Positions 16,737-24,773 of a stretch of 59,542 bases of DNA are shown here, one piece after another (position 1 is the first letter of the stretch; every line of letters begins with the position of its first letter). The stretch is taken from positions 1-59,542 of the forward strand of contig DAOUAM010000033.1 of assembly GCA_034433305.1 (NCBI GenBank), read 5' to 3'. The notes beneath the pieces are model-generated. The model was given only the letters and a program-made list of their open reading frames with translations, was not told the DNA's origin and did not search any database. The position numbers and the translations under genes are program-made. The DNA is from DAOUAM01 sp034433305. Lineage in GTDB: Bacteria; Chloroflexota; Dehalococcoidia; Lucifugimonadales; DAOUAM01.

Positions 16737-17720
16737 ATGACAGGGCCGGAGAGCACTTCCCAGTACACCAACCCTTCCGATGCGCCGTGGCCCATCACGC
16801 GGGCGCAGCCACGCAGCTTCTTCAAGGCGCCCCTGTGCGACAACCTGGACGGACTGGACGCCGACGTCGCCTTCCTGGGCGTGCCCTTCGACCAGGGGAC
16901 CTTAGGCCGGCCGGGCGCGCGCTTCGGGCCAGACGCCGTCCGGGACGCGCCCAGGGCCTACGCCTATGCTGACCCCTACGGCGCGCAGCGGGAGGCCGGC
17001 GGCTACTTCGACGTTGACGCCGGCGACGAGTTGCTCAGGGGCATCACCATGGCGGACTGCGGCAACATAACTGTGCTGCCAGGGGATGTGCTCAGGAACT
17101 TCGAGAAGCTGACCAGGGCTGTGGAGAAGATAGTGGAGCGGGGGGCTTTCCCCGTGGTGGTGGGTGGTGACCATTCCATAACCTTCCCGGTGGTGCGCGG
17201 CCTGCACAGGTACGCGCCGCTGGACATCGTCCACTTCGACGCCCATATGGACTACACCCACGACCTGCAGGGGGTGCTGTACTTTCATGGCAGCCCCATC
17301 CGGCGGTGCCGCGAGCTGCCCCACGTGGGCCACATTACCTCCATTGGCATCCGCTCGGCCCGCAGGCGGCCCTACGAGGACTCCCAGAAGGACAGCAGCC
17401 TCATCATCACTACCAGCCGCTTCAGGCAACTGGGCCCCGAGGGCGTGGTTGACCTGGTCCCGCAGGGCCAGAACCTGTACATAACCTTCGACATAGACGT
17501 GATGGACCCCAGCCAGGCGCCCGGCACTGGCACGCCAGAGGTGGGCGGGCTTTTCTACCATGAGGTGCGCGAGTGCCTGGTGTCGCTGGTCCGCCGCAGC
17601 CACCTGGTGGGCCTGGACATGGTGGAGGTCGCGCCGCCCTACGACCACTCGGAGCTGACCAGCCAGCTTGCCGCCCGCCTCATCACCGACGTCCTGGCCG
17701 CCAGGTTCCCGTCCAGGTAA
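16737..17720 (+). CDS. Agmatinase/arginase family ureohydrolase
   Basis: The 327-residue protein has all the binuclear manganese motifs of ureohydrolases: VVVGGDHSIT, VHFDAHMDYT, ITFDIDVMDPSQAP and, near the C-terminus, LDMVEVAPPYDHSELT. Such enzymes hydrolyse a guanidino group to urea; agmatinase or guanidinobutyrase is more likely than arginase from the FDIDVMDP and EVAPPYD forms. The ATG at 16737 is chosen for the AGGGGGC Shine-Dalgarno 7 bases upstream. No polyamine genes are adjacent, so the substrate is not settled. Confidence 0.88.
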   Translation: MTGPESTSQYTNPSDAPWPITRAQPRSFFKAPLCDNLDGLDADVAFLGVPFDQGTLGRPGARFGPDAVRDAPRAYAYADPYGAQREAGGYFDVDAGDELLRGITMADCGNITVLPGDVLRNFEKLTRAVEKIVERGAFPVVVGGDHSITFPVVRGLHRYAPLDIVHFDAHMDYTHDLQGVLYFHGSPIRRCRELPHVGHITSIGIRSARRRPYEDSQKDSSLIITTSRFRQLGPEGVVDLVPQGQNLYITFDIDVMDPSQAPGTGTPEVGGLFYHEVRECLVSLVRRSHLVGLDMVEVAPPYDHSELTSQLAARLITDVLAARFPSR

Positions 17721-17809
17721 CGCCCGGGCCTGGCTTACTCCATAGAATGGGCAGGCCACCTCCCCGGGGCAATGCAGGGGCGGGCCTCATGGTGCGTTTG
17801 GGATACCAT

Positions 17810-17884
17810 GCCCCCTTCCTGGCCTTTCCCCACAGGGGGAAGGAATGATTCTCGCCCCCTTTGGAGGAGGGTCAGAGAGAGGGC
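17810..17884 (-). repeat. Type A repeat, copy 4 (inverted)
   Basis: Read on the minus strand this has the same order of elements as the other copies: CCCTCTCTCTG, CCTCCAAAGGGGGCGAG, CCCCCTGTGGGG, AAGGCCAGGAAGGGGG. It lies between the convergent agmatinase-like and galactonate-dehydratase-like genes. Confidence 0.7.
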
Positions 17885-17900
17885 CTGCTTCGCCCGGCAC

Positions 17901-19067
17901 CTACCAGTATGACCCCATCCATGAAGTGGGGGCGGGGTAGGTCTGGGGCACCGGCGGCGCCCGCTTGATGGCCTCCTCGTCTATGTCGGTGCCCAGGCCT
18001 GGACGCGACGGTATGGCCAGGTAGCCATCCTTGCTGTACTCGATAGGCTCGGTAATGAGCTCGTTGTAGCGCTCCAGGTACGGGTAGAAGAACTCCTGGA
18101 AGATTACGTTAGGTATGCTGGCGTCCAGGTGCAGGCTGGCCAGGGTGGAGATGGGGCCGTTGGAGTTGTGGGGCTGCACGGTGACATAGTAGGCCTCGGC
18201 CATGGCCGCGATCTTCTTCAGCTCCAGGATGCCCCCGGCGTGGCAGATGTCCGGCTGAATGATGCGCGCGGCCTGCTTCTCCAGCAGCGGGCGGAAGTCC
18301 CAGCGAGTGAACAGCCGCTCGCCCGTGGCCACGGGCAGCCGGATGGAGCGCTGCACCTCAGCCATGGCGTCCACATTGTCTGGAGGAATTGGCTCCTCGT
18401 AGAAGAAGGGGTCGTAAGGCTCCAGCTTGTGGGCCATGCGGATGGCGCTCCACATGTTGAACCGCCCATGGCACTCGATGAGCAGGTCAATCCTCGGCCC
18501 CACGGCCTCGCGCACCGCCTTGACGCAGGCGATGGCGTACTCCTCCTCATCTTTGGCAATGACCTGGCCCCCATGCCGGAAGGGGTCCCACTTCATGGCC
18601 GTGAAGCCCTGGGAAACCATGTCCTGGGCGTTGCGGGCCACGCGGTCAATGGCGAAGTCGTCGCCGGTGCGCTCCCCGTGGGGCCTGCGAAAGGCCCAGG
18701 CGTTGGCATAGGCCCGCACCCTGTCCCGCAGCTTGCCGCCCAGCAGCTCGTACACCGGCACGCCCAGCGCCTTGCCCTTGATGTCCCACAGCGCCTGCTC
18801 CACGCCGCTGAGGGCGCACAGGGTCACAAGCTGGCCGTACCAGAAGGTCTGCTTGTACAGCGAGTTCCAGATGTACTCTATCTGGAAGGGGTCCTGCCCC
18901 ACCAGGAAGTCTCGGAAGGTCTCCAGGGCCTTGCCCACCACCTCGCCGTGGCGCTCGATGCTGGACTCGCCGACGCCGGTGATGCCGCTGTCGGTGTAGA
19001 GCTTGACGAACATCCAGTTGGAGTGTCCGCCGCGCGTGACAAAGACCTTCAGGTCCGTGAGCTTCAT
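17901..19067 (-). CDS. Galactonate dehydratase-like enolase-superfamily enzyme
   Basis: The 388-residue protein has the full set of mandelate-racemase-subgroup motifs. These are FTAMKWDPF (KxD), LLIECHGRFN (first ligand region with the His used by galactonate-type dehydratases), FFYEEPIPPDN (second ligand), VATGERLFTRWDF (third ligand), QPDICHAGG and VQPHNSNGPI (catalytic His). This pattern matches sugar-acid dehydratases such as D-galactonate dehydratase, which form a 2-keto-3-deoxy acid. It is the last gene of a minus-strand group after two D-threonine-aldolase-fold genes. The exact sugar acid is not determined. Confidence 0.85.
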   Translation of the reverse strand: MKLTDLKVFVTRGGHSNWMFVKLYTDSGITGVGESSIERHGEVVGKALETFRDFLVGQDPFQIEYIWNSLYKQTFWYGQLVTLCALSGVEQALWDIKGKALGVPVYELLGGKLRDRVRAYANAWAFRRPHGERTGDDFAIDRVARNAQDMVSQGFTAMKWDPFRHGGQVIAKDEEEYAIACVKAVREAVGPRIDLLIECHGRFNMWSAIRMAHKLEPYDPFFYEEPIPPDNVDAMAEVQRSIRLPVATGERLFTRWDFRPLLEKQAARIIQPDICHAGGILELKKIAAMAEAYYVTVQPHNSNGPISTLASLHLDASIPNVIFQEFFYPYLERYNELITEPIEYSKDGYLAIPSRPGLGTDIDEEAIKRAPPVPQTYPAPTSWMGSYW

Positions 19068-19090
19068 GGCCGTCCTCCCCTGTGGCTGGT

Positions 19091-20194
19091 TCAGTTATGG
19101 CAGCCTCGGGCCGGGATGTCCCACACAGCCTCGACCCTGCCGCTGCGCACGGCTATGTACTGGTCCCAGCGGTTCACCATAATGTCCTGCTGGCCGCTGA
19201 CAAGCTGGAACTTGTCGCCCACCTTCAGCGGCATGGCGCCGTCGGAGCGCAGGACGATATGCTCGTCGTGAAGCTCCTGGACTCTGACGCCAGGCAGTGC
19301 GTCCACCACGGGCAGGACGCCGCCTGGCGCACCCAGGGCGCGGACGCCCACATCGCCAATGGCGACGCCCGGGCGCGGCGTGCTTATGACCGTGCCCAGG
19401 ACTTTGGCGGCAACCTGGAAGTCGGTCATGTAGGCGTAGGTGTGGGACATGAGCATGTACGTCCCACCCTCGACCTCGGTCACGCCCGGGATGGTCGCGG
19501 CCACGTCGTAGGTCCAGGTCTCGGCGGCGGAGACGACCTCCACGGGGATGCCGGCGGCCTCGATGGCATCCTTCACGTTGAGGGCTATCTGGATGAGCCT
19601 CCGCCCCTCGATGAAGCGTGTCTCCCGGTCTGGCTCCTTGACTGGCACGCCCTGATGGCACATGACGCCCTTGAAGGCGATGCCAGGCAGCCGCGACGCC
19701 AGCCTCGCCAGATCCACGCCCTGCTGGACGCTCCTGATGCCCGCCCGGTGCATGGCGGTGTCCACCTCTATGACCACGCCCACGGTAACGCCGCTGGCCG
19801 CGGCAATCTCGGAGATGTCCCGCACGTTGCGGGGGTTGTCCACAGCAACGGTGATGCTGGCGCGGCGGGCCAGGCTGCACAGGCGCGTTATCTTGTCCCT
19901 GGTCACCACCTGGTTAGGGATGAGAATGTCGGTAATGCCGCCCTCCACCATCACCTCGGCCTCGGCCAGCTTGGCCGTGCAGACGCCGCCATTGGTGCCG
20001 CCGGCGCGCACCTGCAGGTGGGCCAGCAGGGGGCTTTTGATGTTCTTGGTGTGCTGGCGCATCTTGCACTGGGTGTCGCGGTAGGTCTCCGCCACCACCC
20101 TCATGTTGTGCTCCAGCGCGTCCAGGTGCACCAGCAGGCAGGGGGTGTCCAGCTCCTCGATGGGAGTGCCGATGAGTGGCCGATAGTTGTCCAT
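19091..20194 (-). CDS. D-threonine aldolase/D-serine dehydratase-fold PLP protein
   Basis: The 367-residue protein has an alanine-racemase-type N-terminal barrel and a C-terminal beta domain as in D-threonine aldolase and DSD1. The start TPCLLVHLDALEHNM is typical. The PLP-lysine region reads RQHTKNIKSP, with Lys50 in the Schiff-base position (family form RPHxKTHK). The C-terminal metal motif NHxC of the characterised enzymes is replaced by a Gln-Gln-Asp sequence in SGQQDIMVNRWD, so the zinc site appears changed. It would act on a D-amino acid or hydroxy amino acid. It lies 49 bases downstream of its paralogue and 23 bases upstream of the dehydratase gene. Confidence 0.8.
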   Translation of the reverse strand: MDNYRPLIGTPIEELDTPCLLVHLDALEHNMRVVAETYRDTQCKMRQHTKNIKSPLLAHLQVRAGGTNGGVCTAKLAEAEVMVEGGITDILIPNQVVTRDKITRLCSLARRASITVAVDNPRNVRDISEIAAASGVTVGVVIEVDTAMHRAGIRSVQQGVDLARLASRLPGIAFKGVMCHQGVPVKEPDRETRFIEGRRLIQIALNVKDAIEAAGIPVEVVSAAETWTYDVAATIPGVTEVEGGTYMLMSHTYAYMTDFQVAAKVLGTVISTPRPGVAIGDVGVRALGAPGGVLPVVDALPGVRVQELHDEHIVLRSDGAMPLKVGDKFQLVSGQQDIMVNRWDQYIAVRSGRVEAVWDIPARGCHN

Positions 20195-20243
20195 GCACTA
20201 GCTCCTCATGAGACTCTTGTAGCCTGCGCGCCATGGGCGGGCG

Positions 20244-21347
20244 TTACCTGTACCGTCCCCGCGCGGCGACGCTCCAGATGGCCTCCAGCCGTCCGGCGCG
20301 GACGGCCTGGATGTAGTCGTAAAGGTTGGCGCAGGTGCCGATGTCCTGGGGCGTGAACCAGACCTTGTCGCCCAGGTCCAGCTTGCCGTCGTCCCTGTCC
20401 AGGCGCAGGCGGCCATGCTCCGCGCTGAAGGCGGCGACCGTGGCCCCGGGGACATTGACGGCGGGAAGGCCGGCGTCTATGCCCACCGCCTTCTGACCGG
20501 CGTCGGTGATGACGGTGCCTGGCTCGGGGCGGCTGGTCACGGTGGCCAGCACCCTGGCGGCTACCCTGAACTGGGGCCGGCACCTGCTGTAGCGGGCGTC
20601 CAGGAGGACATAGGAGCCGGCCGGCACCTCGGTGACGCCCGACATGGAGCCGGCTATCTCGTAGTTGTGCGTGCCGCCCACGCTCACCACGCTAACGGGT
20701 ATGCCGGCCTTCTCCACCATCTGGCGAGTGTCCAGCACCTGCTGGATGCACCTGCGCGACTCGCGTTCCAGTTCCCGGGGGTCATCGGTGAGGATGGGGC
20801 CTTCGTAGCCCATCAGCCCGGCGAAGGCGAGGCCAGGGGCGCTGGCGCAGGCGCGGGCCAGCTCCACGGCGGGCCTGCCCGGCTCCACGCCACAGCGGTC
20901 AAGCCGGGTGTGGACGTCCACGACCACATTCAGCGTCACGCCAGCAGCCTGCGCCGCCTCCGACAGGTCCTTGACGTTGGCCGGCGAGTCCACGGCCACT
21001 GTGACCCTGGCATGGCGGGCCAGCGCGCACAGCCGCCTGATCTTGAGCGCCGTCACCACCTCGCTGGCGATGAAGATGTCGCTGAAGCCGCTTTCGGCGA
21101 AGGCCTCGGCCTCGCCCACGGTGGAGACGGAAATGCCGCCTACCGTGCCACCCGCGGCCAGTTGCTTGTGGGCGATGGCCGGGCACCTGTGCACCTCGAC
21201 GTGGGGCCGGACCCTGGCGGCCTTCTGCTGGAAGAAAGAGTGCAGCGTGCTTATGTTGTGCTCCAGGGCGTCAAGGTCCACTACCAGCGCCGGCGTGTCC
21301 AGCCCCTCCACCGGCGTGCCGATGGGCTTGAGTATGGGACGCTCCAT
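20244..21347 (-). CDS. D-threonine aldolase-fold protein lacking the PLP lysine
   Basis: This 367-residue paralogue of the neighbouring protein keeps TPALVVDLDALEHN, GISVSTVGEAEAF and the C-terminal domain with ARYSRCRPQF. The PLP-lysine region reads RPHVEVHRCP: the Schiff-base Lys is Glu51 and the following Lys is Arg54. The metal motif is also changed (TPQDIGTCANLYD instead of an NHxC form). It may therefore be a non-PLP or regulatory member of the fold. The start has CAGGAGATACG in front. It is the first of three closely spaced minus-strand genes. Confidence 0.78.
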   Translation of the reverse strand: MERPILKPIGTPVEGLDTPALVVDLDALEHNISTLHSFFQQKAARVRPHVEVHRCPAIAHKQLAAGGTVGGISVSTVGEAEAFAESGFSDIFIASEVVTALKIRRLCALARHARVTVAVDSPANVKDLSEAAQAAGVTLNVVVDVHTRLDRCGVEPGRPAVELARACASAPGLAFAGLMGYEGPILTDDPRELERESRRCIQQVLDTRQMVEKAGIPVSVVSVGGTHNYEIAGSMSGVTEVPAGSYVLLDARYSRCRPQFRVAARVLATVTSRPEPGTVITDAGQKAVGIDAGLPAVNVPGATVAAFSAEHGRLRLDRDDGKLDLGDKVWFTPQDIGTCANLYDYIQAVRAGRLEAIWSVAARGRYR

Positions 21348-21522
21348 GCGTATCTCCTGGTACAGTCAATTACACGGGAAAGCAGCATGGAGAATACCAT
21401 AGCCCTGCTTCGGCGTCCATCGGCGACTTTCCAGGACGCCTCTGCGCCAGGCCCGGTCTGTACAGTGTCGGACTGCGGACCTGCACAGGAAGGTGAGGAA
21501 ACGGACGCCCTCGCCGGCCAAG

Positions 21523-22029
21523 TCAGCGCCCAGGCGCGACAGTCCTGATCTCTCCGCTTACGGCACCGCCGTCCACGGTGAGGAGGGCGATGGTGGCGGG
21601 CACCCTGAAGGAGGCGTAGCCCTGGCCGGGGTTGAGGAACAGCACGCCGCCACGCACCTCGTTGACAGGCTCGTGGAGGTGGCCGAAGAGAACGATGTCC
21701 AGGTGAGCGCCCGGGAAGTCCTTCAGTAGCTCTTCAGGCTCGAAGGGCGGGCCGCCCCAGGCCGGGTGCGTCACGCCTATGCGCTTGCCCTGGACCTCCA
21801 GCACCTGGACGTAGGGCAGCGCCAGCCGTAGCTCTGGCGGGTCAGAGTTGCCATGCACCAGCACGGCGCGCCTGGCGGCCTGGCGCATGCCCTCGGCCAC
21901 GGCTGGCCGCGTGTAGTCGCCGCAGTGCACGGCGATGTCGGCCTCGGCCACGGCCCGGCGGATTTCGGGGTGTACCTCCTCCCAGGTGCGACAGTGGGTG
22001 TCGGAGATGACCACGACCCTGGTGGCCAC
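21523..22029 (-). CDS. Metallophosphoesterase, YfcE/MJ0936 type
   Basis: The 168-residue protein has the calcineurin-like phosphodiesterase motifs in order: VVISDTHCR, AVHCGDYT, LVHGNSDPP, IGVTHPAWG and DIVLFGHLHEP, followed by LFLNPGQ. It would hydrolyse a phosphodiester or phosphomonoester with two metal ions; YfcE-type proteins have no settled natural substrate. The start is a GTG that follows the TAG of the upstream CoA-transferase gene with no gap, so the two are probably translated together. Confidence 0.85.
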   Translation of the reverse strand: MATRVVVISDTHCRTWEEVHPEIRRAVAEADIAVHCGDYTRPAVAEGMRQAARRAVLVHGNSDPPELRLALPYVQVLEVQGKRIGVTHPAWGGPPFEPEELLKDFPGAHLDIVLFGHLHEPVNEVRGGVLFLNPGQGYASFRVPATIALLTVDGGAVSGEIRTVAPGR

Positions 22030-23235
22030 CTAGATGACCCCCTCCTCCCTCAGGCTGAGCAGGTCGTCCTCCGACATCTCCAGCAGCTCGCGCAGCACCT
22101 CGGCGGTATGCTCGCCCAGCAGGGGAGCGTGGCGCATCTCCACGGGCGACTCCTGGAGCTGGACAGGAAAGCCGGGCATCCTGAAGCTGCCCCGCACGGG
22201 GTGGTGCATGGTGGTGACCATGCCCCGCTCCAGCAGGTGAGGGTCGCTGTGGATGTCCTCGGCGTTGAACACGGCGCCGCAGGGGACGCCGCCCTCGCCC
22301 AGGAGACGCATCACCTCGTGTTTGGTGTGCTGCATGGTCCAGCTTTCCACCAGCTTGTCCACTGTGGCCTTGTTCTTGCCACGCCAGACGGGGTCGGACC
22401 AGTTGGGGTCGTCTATGAGGTCCTCGCGGCCCATGATGAGCAGCAGCGCGTCCCACATGTGCCCGCGTATGGGCTGGCAGTAGATGAATACGTAGTCGTC
22501 GGGGCCGCCGGGCTTGCAGCGGTAGATGTCGCCTGGGGCCGTCCTGGGCACGGCGCTGCCAGTACGGCCAGGGCTTTTGCCCGTCTCGTAGTACTCACGC
22601 ATCTTGATGCGGCTGAAGTTGATGACGGCGTCTTGCATGGACACTTCCATCACCTGGCCCCTGCCGGTCTGCTGGCGCTGCCAGAGGGCGCACATGATGC
22701 CGAAGGCCGCGTGGATGCCAGCGCCCGTGTCGCCGATGGTGACGCCGGGCTTGACGGGCGGCCCGTCGGGGAAGCCGGTGAAGGCCATGGCGCCGCCGGT
22801 GGCCTGGGCGATCATGTCGAAGCTCTTGTAGCTAGCGTAAGGCCCGTAGGTGCCGAAGCCCTTGATGCGCGCCAGGATGATACGCGGGTTGACGCCGGAA
22901 AGCACGTCGTAGCCCAGCCCCAGCCGCTCCAGGGTGCCTGGCGCCAGGTTCTCGGCGACGACGTCGCCCTTCCTGACCATCTCCAGGAAAAGCTGCTTGC
23001 CCTTCTCCTTCTTGAGGTCCAGGGTGACGCTGCGCTTGTTGGCGTTGAGGAGGATGAAGTAGTAGCTGTCCACGTCGGGCAGGTCGGAGCGGTTGCGCCT
23101 GCCAGGGTCTCCGCCGCCGGGCTGCTCGATCTTGATGACGTCAGCCCCCATCCATGCCAGCGATTCGGTGCAGGACGTGCCCGCCTCGAACTGGGTGAGG
23201 TCCAGGACTCTCACGCCTTCCAGTGCCTTGCCCAT
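22030..23235 (-). CDS. CoA-transferase family III protein (formyl-CoA transferase-like)
   Basis: The 401-residue protein belongs to the CaiB/BaiF/Frc family, which moves CoA between organic acids through an aspartyl-CoA thioester. It has GVRVLDLTQFEAGTSCTESL at the N-terminus, LKKEKGKQLFLEMVRKGDVV, and the catalytic Asp202 in EVSMQDAVINF. ATG 23235 is chosen because GGGAGGAG lies upstream and the family start follows; an upstream extension to 23331 is not conserved in character. Of the three family III genes here it is the one with an intact active site. Promoters for it and for the divergent paralogue lie between the genes. Confidence 0.9.
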   Translation of the reverse strand: MGKALEGVRVLDLTQFEAGTSCTESLAWMGADVIKIEQPGGGDPGRRNRSDLPDVDSYYFILLNANKRSVTLDLKKEKGKQLFLEMVRKGDVVAENLAPGTLERLGLGYDVLSGVNPRIILARIKGFGTYGPYASYKSFDMIAQATGGAMAFTGFPDGPPVKPGVTIGDTGAGIHAAFGIMCALWQRQQTGRGQVMEVSMQDAVINFSRIKMREYYETGKSPGRTGSAVPRTAPGDIYRCKPGGPDDYVFIYCQPIRGHMWDALLLIMGREDLIDDPNWSDPVWRGKNKATVDKLVESWTMQHTKHEVMRLLGEGGVPCGAVFNAEDIHSDPHLLERGMVTTMHHPVRGSFRMPGFPVQLQESPVEMRHAPLLGEHTAEVLRELLEMSEDDLLSLREEGVI

Positions 23236-23321
23236 GTCGCGCTCCTCCCTGGCATACGCCTCTGCTGAAGGTAGACTCCCGATGGGTGCGGCCCGACTCG
23301 GCGCCGCTGATTTTGGCCAAT

Positions 23322-23349
23322 ATTGTAACATATGGCCTGGGGCATCAAA
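23322..23349 (-). promoter_or_regulatory. Promoter for the minus-strand CoA-transferase gene
   Basis: On the minus strand TTTGAT and TACAAT are separated by 16 bases. Confidence 0.45.
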
Positions 23350-23429
23350 GAATGGCGAATAGAGGCGTCCTGGGGCCGTTTATTTAGGCATGTGGCGTGG
23401 TATTGCTACTCCGCCGCGGGCGACTGTGC

Positions 23430-23435
23430 TACAAT
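23430..23435 (+). promoter_or_regulatory. Extended -10 box upstream of the plus-strand CoA-transferase gene
   Basis: TGCTACAAT has the TGn extension in front of TACAAT and lies 77 bases before the ATG at 23513. No clear -35 box is present, as is common for extended -10 promoters. Confidence 0.45.
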
Positions 23436-23512
23436 CTCACCTACCCGGATAGCCTCGTTCATCTTTCCGGTACACGGGCGGCCTTAAGTGGCTGTTGGAC
23501 AAGGAGGCAAAG

Positions 23513-24751
23513 ATGGCTTCTAACGGGGTCAGCGGGCCTTTGAAGGGCATCAGGGTCCTGGACTGGACCATGTGGCAGTTTGGTCCTGTATCCACCTCCA
23601 TGATGGGGGACATGGGGGCCGACGTCATCAAGATAGAGTCGCTGGATGGGGACGCGGGGCGCGGGCTGTGGCGGGCCAGCTCTCTCAGGCCGAACCTGCC
23701 CGGGGGGCGCAACGCCTACTTCGAGTCCTGCAACCGCAACAAGCGGGGCATAGCCGTCAACCTCAAGACCTCTGAAGGCCGGGAGATAGTGTACAGGCTC
23801 GTGGAAAAGGCCGACGTCTTCGTCCAGAACTTCCGCAAGGGCGTGGCCGAGCGGCTGGGCCTGGGCTATGACACGCTGCGCGAGATCAACCCCCGCCTCG
23901 TCTACGGCTCGGCGTCGGGCTATGGCCCCAATGGCCCCGACGCCTACGAGCCTTCCTTCGACGGCTGCGGCCAGGCGCGGGGTGGCCTGATGATGGCCGC
24001 CACGCCTGACGGCGTCGAGCCGCCCAACCGCGTCACCGGCGGCGTGTCTGACCAGATAGGCGCCATCATGCTGTGCCTGGGCGTGCTGGCCGCGCTGGTA
24101 GGCCGGGACCAGCAGGGCACCGGGCAGAAGGTGGAGGTCTCCCACCTGAGCGCCAACATGTGGCTCCAGGGCCTGGGGATATCCATGAGCCTGCTCTCCG
24201 GCGGCCAGCGCTTCGCCTCCTACGACCGCAAGGCGCCCACCAACCCCCTGGCCAGCCTCTACAAGTGCAAGGACGGCCGCTGGGTACAGTTGATGCACCT
24301 TCAGCCCGACCGCTACTGGGCGCGCTTCGCCACCGTCCTGGGCATACCCGAGCTTATAGACGACCCCAGGTTCAGCGACATGGCCGCCAGGGCCAGGAAC
24401 TCGGCGGAGCTTGTAAAAGTCCTGGACGAGCGCTTCGCCACCAGGACCTACGACGAGTGGGACCGGGCCTTCAAGGAGGCGGGCGACTTCATCTATGCCA
24501 AGGTCCAGTCCATCGAGGAGCTGGACAAGGACCACCAGGTGATAGCCAACGACTACATCACCACCTTCGACCACCCGGTGCTGGGGCCGGTGAAGATGTG
24601 CAACCACCCGGTGATCTACAGCGAGACGCCGGCGGGCATCTGGCGCGAGGCGCCCGAGCACGGCCAGCACACCGAGGAGGTGCTTATCGAGGAGTTGGGC
24701 TACACCTGGGACGACATCGAGAAGCTGCGCGAGGCCGGGGCCATTCTATAA
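23513..24751 (+). CDS. CoA-transferase family III protein lacking the catalytic Asp (paralogue 1)
   Basis: The 412-residue protein keeps the family III fold: LKGIRVLDWTMWQFGPVSTS, GADVIKIESLDGD, LKTSEGREIVYRLVEKADVF and YGSASGYGPNGP. At the catalytic position it reads VEVSHLSANMW, with Ser213 where formyl-CoA transferase has Asp. It is a close paralogue of 26572-27804, with which it shares WTMWQFGPVST and FRKGVAERLGLGY. The start has AAGGAGGCAAAG in front. It is followed after 22 bases by the TPP enzyme gene. It may bind an acyl-CoA without the usual transfer mechanism, or use another residue. Confidence 0.85.
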   Translation: MASNGVSGPLKGIRVLDWTMWQFGPVSTSMMGDMGADVIKIESLDGDAGRGLWRASSLRPNLPGGRNAYFESCNRNKRGIAVNLKTSEGREIVYRLVEKADVFVQNFRKGVAERLGLGYDTLREINPRLVYGSASGYGPNGPDAYEPSFDGCGQARGGLMMAATPDGVEPPNRVTGGVSDQIGAIMLCLGVLAALVGRDQQGTGQKVEVSHLSANMWLQGLGISMSLLSGGQRFASYDRKAPTNPLASLYKCKDGRWVQLMHLQPDRYWARFATVLGIPELIDDPRFSDMAARARNSAELVKVLDERFATRTYDEWDRAFKEAGDFIYAKVQSIEELDKDHQVIANDYITTFDHPVLGPVKMCNHPVIYSETPAGIWREAPEHGQHTEEVLIEELGYTWDDIEKLREAGAIL

Positions 24752-24773
24752 ACACTACTCAAGGAGCATGCTG

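Noticed and set aside
24768..24773. ATG at 24768 as start of the TPP enzyme
   Set aside because: It is only one base from the AAGGAG signal; the ATG at 24774 has a proper spacing of seven bases.
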